From contig NZ_ALOU01000040.1 in assembly GCF_000292345.1 (NCBI RefSeq), positions 1-64,000 of the forward strand: DNA of 64,000 nucleotides, read 5' to 3'. The translations under genes were made by a program, and so were the position numbers. The notes beneath the pieces are model-generated. The model was not told where the DNA came from. It did not search any database and saw nothing but the letters and a program-made list of their open reading frames with translations. Numbering within the stretch: the stretch's first letter is position 1; every line of letters starts with the position of its first letter. This DNA is from Cupriavidus sp. BIS7. Lineage in GTDB: Bacteria > Pseudomonadota > Gammaproteobacteria > Burkholderiales > Burkholderiaceae. Below, in pieces: positions 61,783-64,000 of the stretch.

Positions 61783-62292
61783 TCAGCCGCCAAGGCGCGA
61801 TTTGAGATGCGGCACCAGGCCGCCGGCGTGCAATAGCGCGAGCAGGAAGTCGGGCACTGGCTCGCACGGGACGCGCGTGCCGTCGTCCAGTCGCACCTCG
61901 GCGGCATCGAGGTTGAACGCCGCGCGCAAGCCATCGGCCAGCGCGGCGGTGTGCGCGCATACCAGCACCGGCAGCCCGATATTGATCGCATTGCGATAGA
62001 ACAGGCCCGCAAACGACGACGCCAGCACCGCCGATACGCCAAGCTGCTTCAGTGCCTGCGGCGCCTGCTCGCGCGATGAGCCCATGCCGAAGTTGCTGCC
62101 GGCCACGATGATGTCGCCGGGTTTGACCGCGCCCGGAAACTCCGGCCGCAGGCTCTCCAGGCAATGCGCTGCCAGTACGTCGAGCCCCGCCTTCATGAAG
62201 GGGCCTGGGGCCATCGCGTCGGTATCCACGTTGTCGCCGAAACGCCAGATGCGGCCGGCCGGTGGTTGCTGAAAATCGGGTGCCGGGGTCAT
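61783..62292 (-). CDS. aconitase-family hydratase, small subunit (LeuD-like)
   Basis: A 169-residue swivel-domain subunit with the signature GSNFGMGSSREQAPQAL (residues about 65-81) and WRFGDNVDTD at the N-terminus. It completes the active site of the large subunit encoded just upstream, whose end it overlaps by four bases (ATGA). It isomerises a 2- or 3-hydroxy di- or tricarboxylate. Neighbourhood with a Bug protein rather than leuB or leuA suggests catabolism rather than leucine synthesis. Confidence 0.9.
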   Translation of the reverse strand: MTPAPDFQQPPAGRIWRFGDNVDTDAMAPGPFMKAGLDVLAAHCLESLRPEFPGAVKPGDIIVAGSNFGMGSSREQAPQALKQLGVSAVLASSFAGLFYRNAINIGLPVLVCAHTAALADGLRAAFNLDAAEVRLDDGTRVPCEPVPDFLLALLHAGGLVPHLKSRLGG

Positions 62293-63608
62293 GCCAGTAG
62301 CGTGCGCGGGTCCGTGATGTGGCCGGTAACGGCGCTGGCGGCCACGGTCAGCGGGGACGCCAGCCATACGGCACTGCCCGCATCGCCCATGCGGCCGGGG
62401 AAATTGCGGGCGGTCGATGCGATGGCACGGCTGCCCGCCGCGAAGCGCGTTGCGCCGTAGCCCGCGCATGCATTGCACGCGTTCGGCAGCAGTTCCGCGC
62501 CCGCATCGACAAGCGCGCCGAGCGTACCTTCCAGCGCTGCCTGTTGCTGGTCGCGGACCGAGGCCGGCGCGACCCGCAACGACACCCCCGGTGCCACCTT
62601 GCGCCCGCGCAGCACGCGCGCGGCCATGCGCAGGTCCTCCAGCTTGGCGCCGGTGCAGGCGCCAAGATAGGCGATGTCGATCGATTGCCCCGCAGCCTGG
62701 TCCACCGGCGCGCTGTTCGCCGGCGAATGCGGCGCGGCAACCTGCGGTGCCAGCGTGGCGGCGTCGAAGCGATGCGTGGCCAGCACTGGCGCGTTGGCGT
62801 CGCTGCGCCACTGGCGCGTGTCGATGCCTGCGAGCGTAGCTGCATCGACGCCGGCATCGGCCAGCCAGGCCATCGTCGTCGCGTCGGGCGCGATCAGCGC
62901 TGTTTGGGCACCAAGTTCGGTGCTCATGTTCGTGAGCGTCATGCGCTCCTGCATCGGCAGCGCCTTGACCGCGGTGCCCGTGTACTCGATGACTTCATAG
63001 CGGCCGCCCGCCATGCCCAGCGTGGTACACAGGAACAGCATCATGTCCTTGGCGCAGACGCCTTCGGACAGCATGCCCTGCCACTCGATGCGGATCGTGT
63101 TCGGCACGCGCAGCCAGATTTCGCCCGTGACCAGCACGCCGGCCATCTCGGTGGCGCCGATACCGAACATGTAGGCGCCAAACGCACCGCCCGTCGGGCT
63201 GTGGCTGTCGCCGCCGACGATGAACCGGCCGGGAAGGATATGGCCGCGCTCGGGCAGCACCACGTGGCAGATGCCTTCGTTGTCGATGAAGTTCGTGATG
63301 CCGGCTTCGCGCACCCAGTCGCGCGTGAAGCGGATGATCGCCTCGGCCTCGGGGTCGGCAGCGGGCACGAAGTGGTCGGTGACCACCACGAAGCGCGATG
63401 GGTCCCATACCTTTGCGCCGAGTTCACGCAGCAGCGGCGCAACGCGTCGCGGACCGCTGGAATCGTGCGACATGGCCAGATCGACCTTGCACATCACCAC
63501 GGTGCCTGGCACGACATGCGCCACGCCCGCTGCGCGCGCGACCAGTTTCTGGGCGAGCGTAGCGGGCAGGATCTGCGGATCGACGGCGCTGCCGTGCGGA
63601 GGGGTCAT
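62289..63608 (-). CDS. aconitase-family hydratase, large subunit (LeuC-like)
   Basis: A 439-residue 4Fe-4S hydratase subunit. Cluster cysteines are seen in GACTGAKLEDL and PNACNACAGYG; substrate-binding segments include VGGDSHSPTGGAFGAYMFG. It is close in size to the short LeuC/homoaconitase type found also as dimethylmalate or citraconate hydratase. The start at 63608 overlaps the stop of the Bug gene by ATGA, so the three genes form one operon. The substrate cannot be fixed from sequence. Confidence 0.9.
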   Translation of the reverse strand: MTPPHGSAVDPQILPATLAQKLVARAAGVAHVVPGTVVMCKVDLAMSHDSSGPRRVAPLLRELGAKVWDPSRFVVVTDHFVPAADPEAEAIIRFTRDWVREAGITNFIDNEGICHVVLPERGHILPGRFIVGGDSHSPTGGAFGAYMFGIGATEMAGVLVTGEIWLRVPNTIRIEWQGMLSEGVCAKDMMLFLCTTLGMAGGRYEVIEYTGTAVKALPMQERMTLTNMSTELGAQTALIAPDATTMAWLADAGVDAATLAGIDTRQWRSDANAPVLATHRFDAATLAPQVAAPHSPANSAPVDQAAGQSIDIAYLGACTGAKLEDLRMAARVLRGRKVAPGVSLRVAPASVRDQQQAALEGTLGALVDAGAELLPNACNACAGYGATRFAAGSRAIASTARNFPGRMGDAGSAVWLASPLTVAASAVTGHITDPRTLLA

Positions 63609-64000
63609 TCCGGTTGGGCTCCTGAGTACTTCACGACGGTGGCCCAGCGCTTGACGTCCTGTTTCACGAAGTTTGCGAACGCGTCGGGCGGCATGCCGCT
63701 CGGCTGTGCTCCATCGTTTTCCAGACGGCGACGCACGGCGGGCTGTTCCAGCCCGTGGCGCGCGGCCTGGTAAAGCGTCTGCGTGATTTCCGGCGGCAGG
63801 TTGGCCGGACCGAACAGGCCGAACCACGCGCTCGACTCGAAGCCCTTCACGGTTGCGCCGATCGGCTGCACACCGGGGAACTGCGGCAGCGGCGTCGGGC
63901 TGGTGACGCCGAGTACCTTGAGCTTGCCCGCCTTGACGTGCTGCGCCACGTTGATCGTGCTGGCGAACATCAGGTCCACCTGGCCGGCCAGCAGGTCCGT
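63605..64000 (-). CDS. Bug-family substrate-binding protein, C-terminal part
   Basis: The last 132 codons or so of a periplasmic tripartite-tricarboxylate binding receptor (Bug/TctC), cut by the window edge; the signal peptide and N-terminal lobe are outside. The visible part has the usual VDLMFASTINVAQHVKAGKL, LGVTS and WFGLFGPANLPPEI blocks. It probably binds the organic acid processed by the hydratase that follows in the same operon. Confidence 0.9.
   Translation of the reverse strand, partial: TDLLAGQVDLMFASTINVAQHVKAGKLKVLGVTSPTPLPQFPGVQPIGATVKGFESSAWFGLFGPANLPPEITQTLYQAARHGLEQPAVRRRLENDGAQPSGMPPDAFANFVKQDVKRWATVVKYSGAQPE

Overview
The window is GC-rich DNA from a Burkholderiaceae bacterium, most likely Cupriavidus or a close relative, and it covers the replication origin of a secondary chromosome or megaplasmid (chromid). 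The evidence is a RepA-type initiator gene beside an iteron array, followed by parA and parB. The protein content is also typical of Cupriavidus/Ralstonia: a tripartite-tricarboxylate (Bug) binding protein, a VpsR-like sigma-54 activator and many large polysaccharide genes. No tRNA, rRNA, CRISPR array or intact insertion sequence was seen.

Layout. 1-5300: a secreted small protein, a VpsR-like sigma-54 activator with a small upstream partner, an AzgA-type purine permease and a cold-shock protein. 5375-7839: the origin, with 21 copies of a 17-bp iteron, TATACG-containing palindromes and repA; a second cold-shock gene in opposite orientation closes this block. 8538-11929: parA, parB, two copies of a 16-bp palindrome (candidate parS) and a recombinase-like gene that lacks its catalytic C-terminus. 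12647-18185: an orphan PstS with a Pho-box-like triplet nearby, a chemoreceptor, and LuxR/receiver-type regulators.

18517-57142 is a large cell-surface polysaccharide region. It holds a PAP2 phosphatase, a polyprenyl-phosphate sugar-1-P transferase, ManC, two tyrosine autokinases (Wzc-like), Wza, Wzb, candidate Wzx and Wzy, glycosyltransferases, an acetyltransferase, a methyltransferase and Gmd plus GDP-fucose synthase. Two less usual modules sit inside it. (a) 20837-26788 is a five-gene operon: free-standing acyl carrier protein, acyl-CoA-dehydrogenase-like flavoprotein, aminoacyl-tRNA-synthetase-like amino acid:[carrier protein] ligase, DUF1839 protein and GH2 glycosidase-like protein. A second DUF1839 gene lies nearby. 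I propose that it makes an amino-acid-derived acyl group on the carrier, possibly to decorate a sugar; that purpose is inference. (b) 36641-42278 is a mycobacterial-style polyprenyl-phosphoryl-arabinose pathway (GtrA, HAD-UbiA fusion, DprE1-like, DprE2-like and a GT-C transferase), fused to the end of a wza-wzb-wzc operon.

57435-64000: a LuxR-type paralogue of the gene at 16193, a long lower-GC spacer, small envelope proteins, a phosphoribosyltransferase, an aconitase-family hydratase (large and small subunits) and the end of a Bug protein.

A notable pattern is that near-perfect copies of the origin iteron recur as single sites up to 54 kb from the origin, mostly in intergenic spaces of the polysaccharide region (29327, 33371, 57322, 60031) and at 3155/3200.
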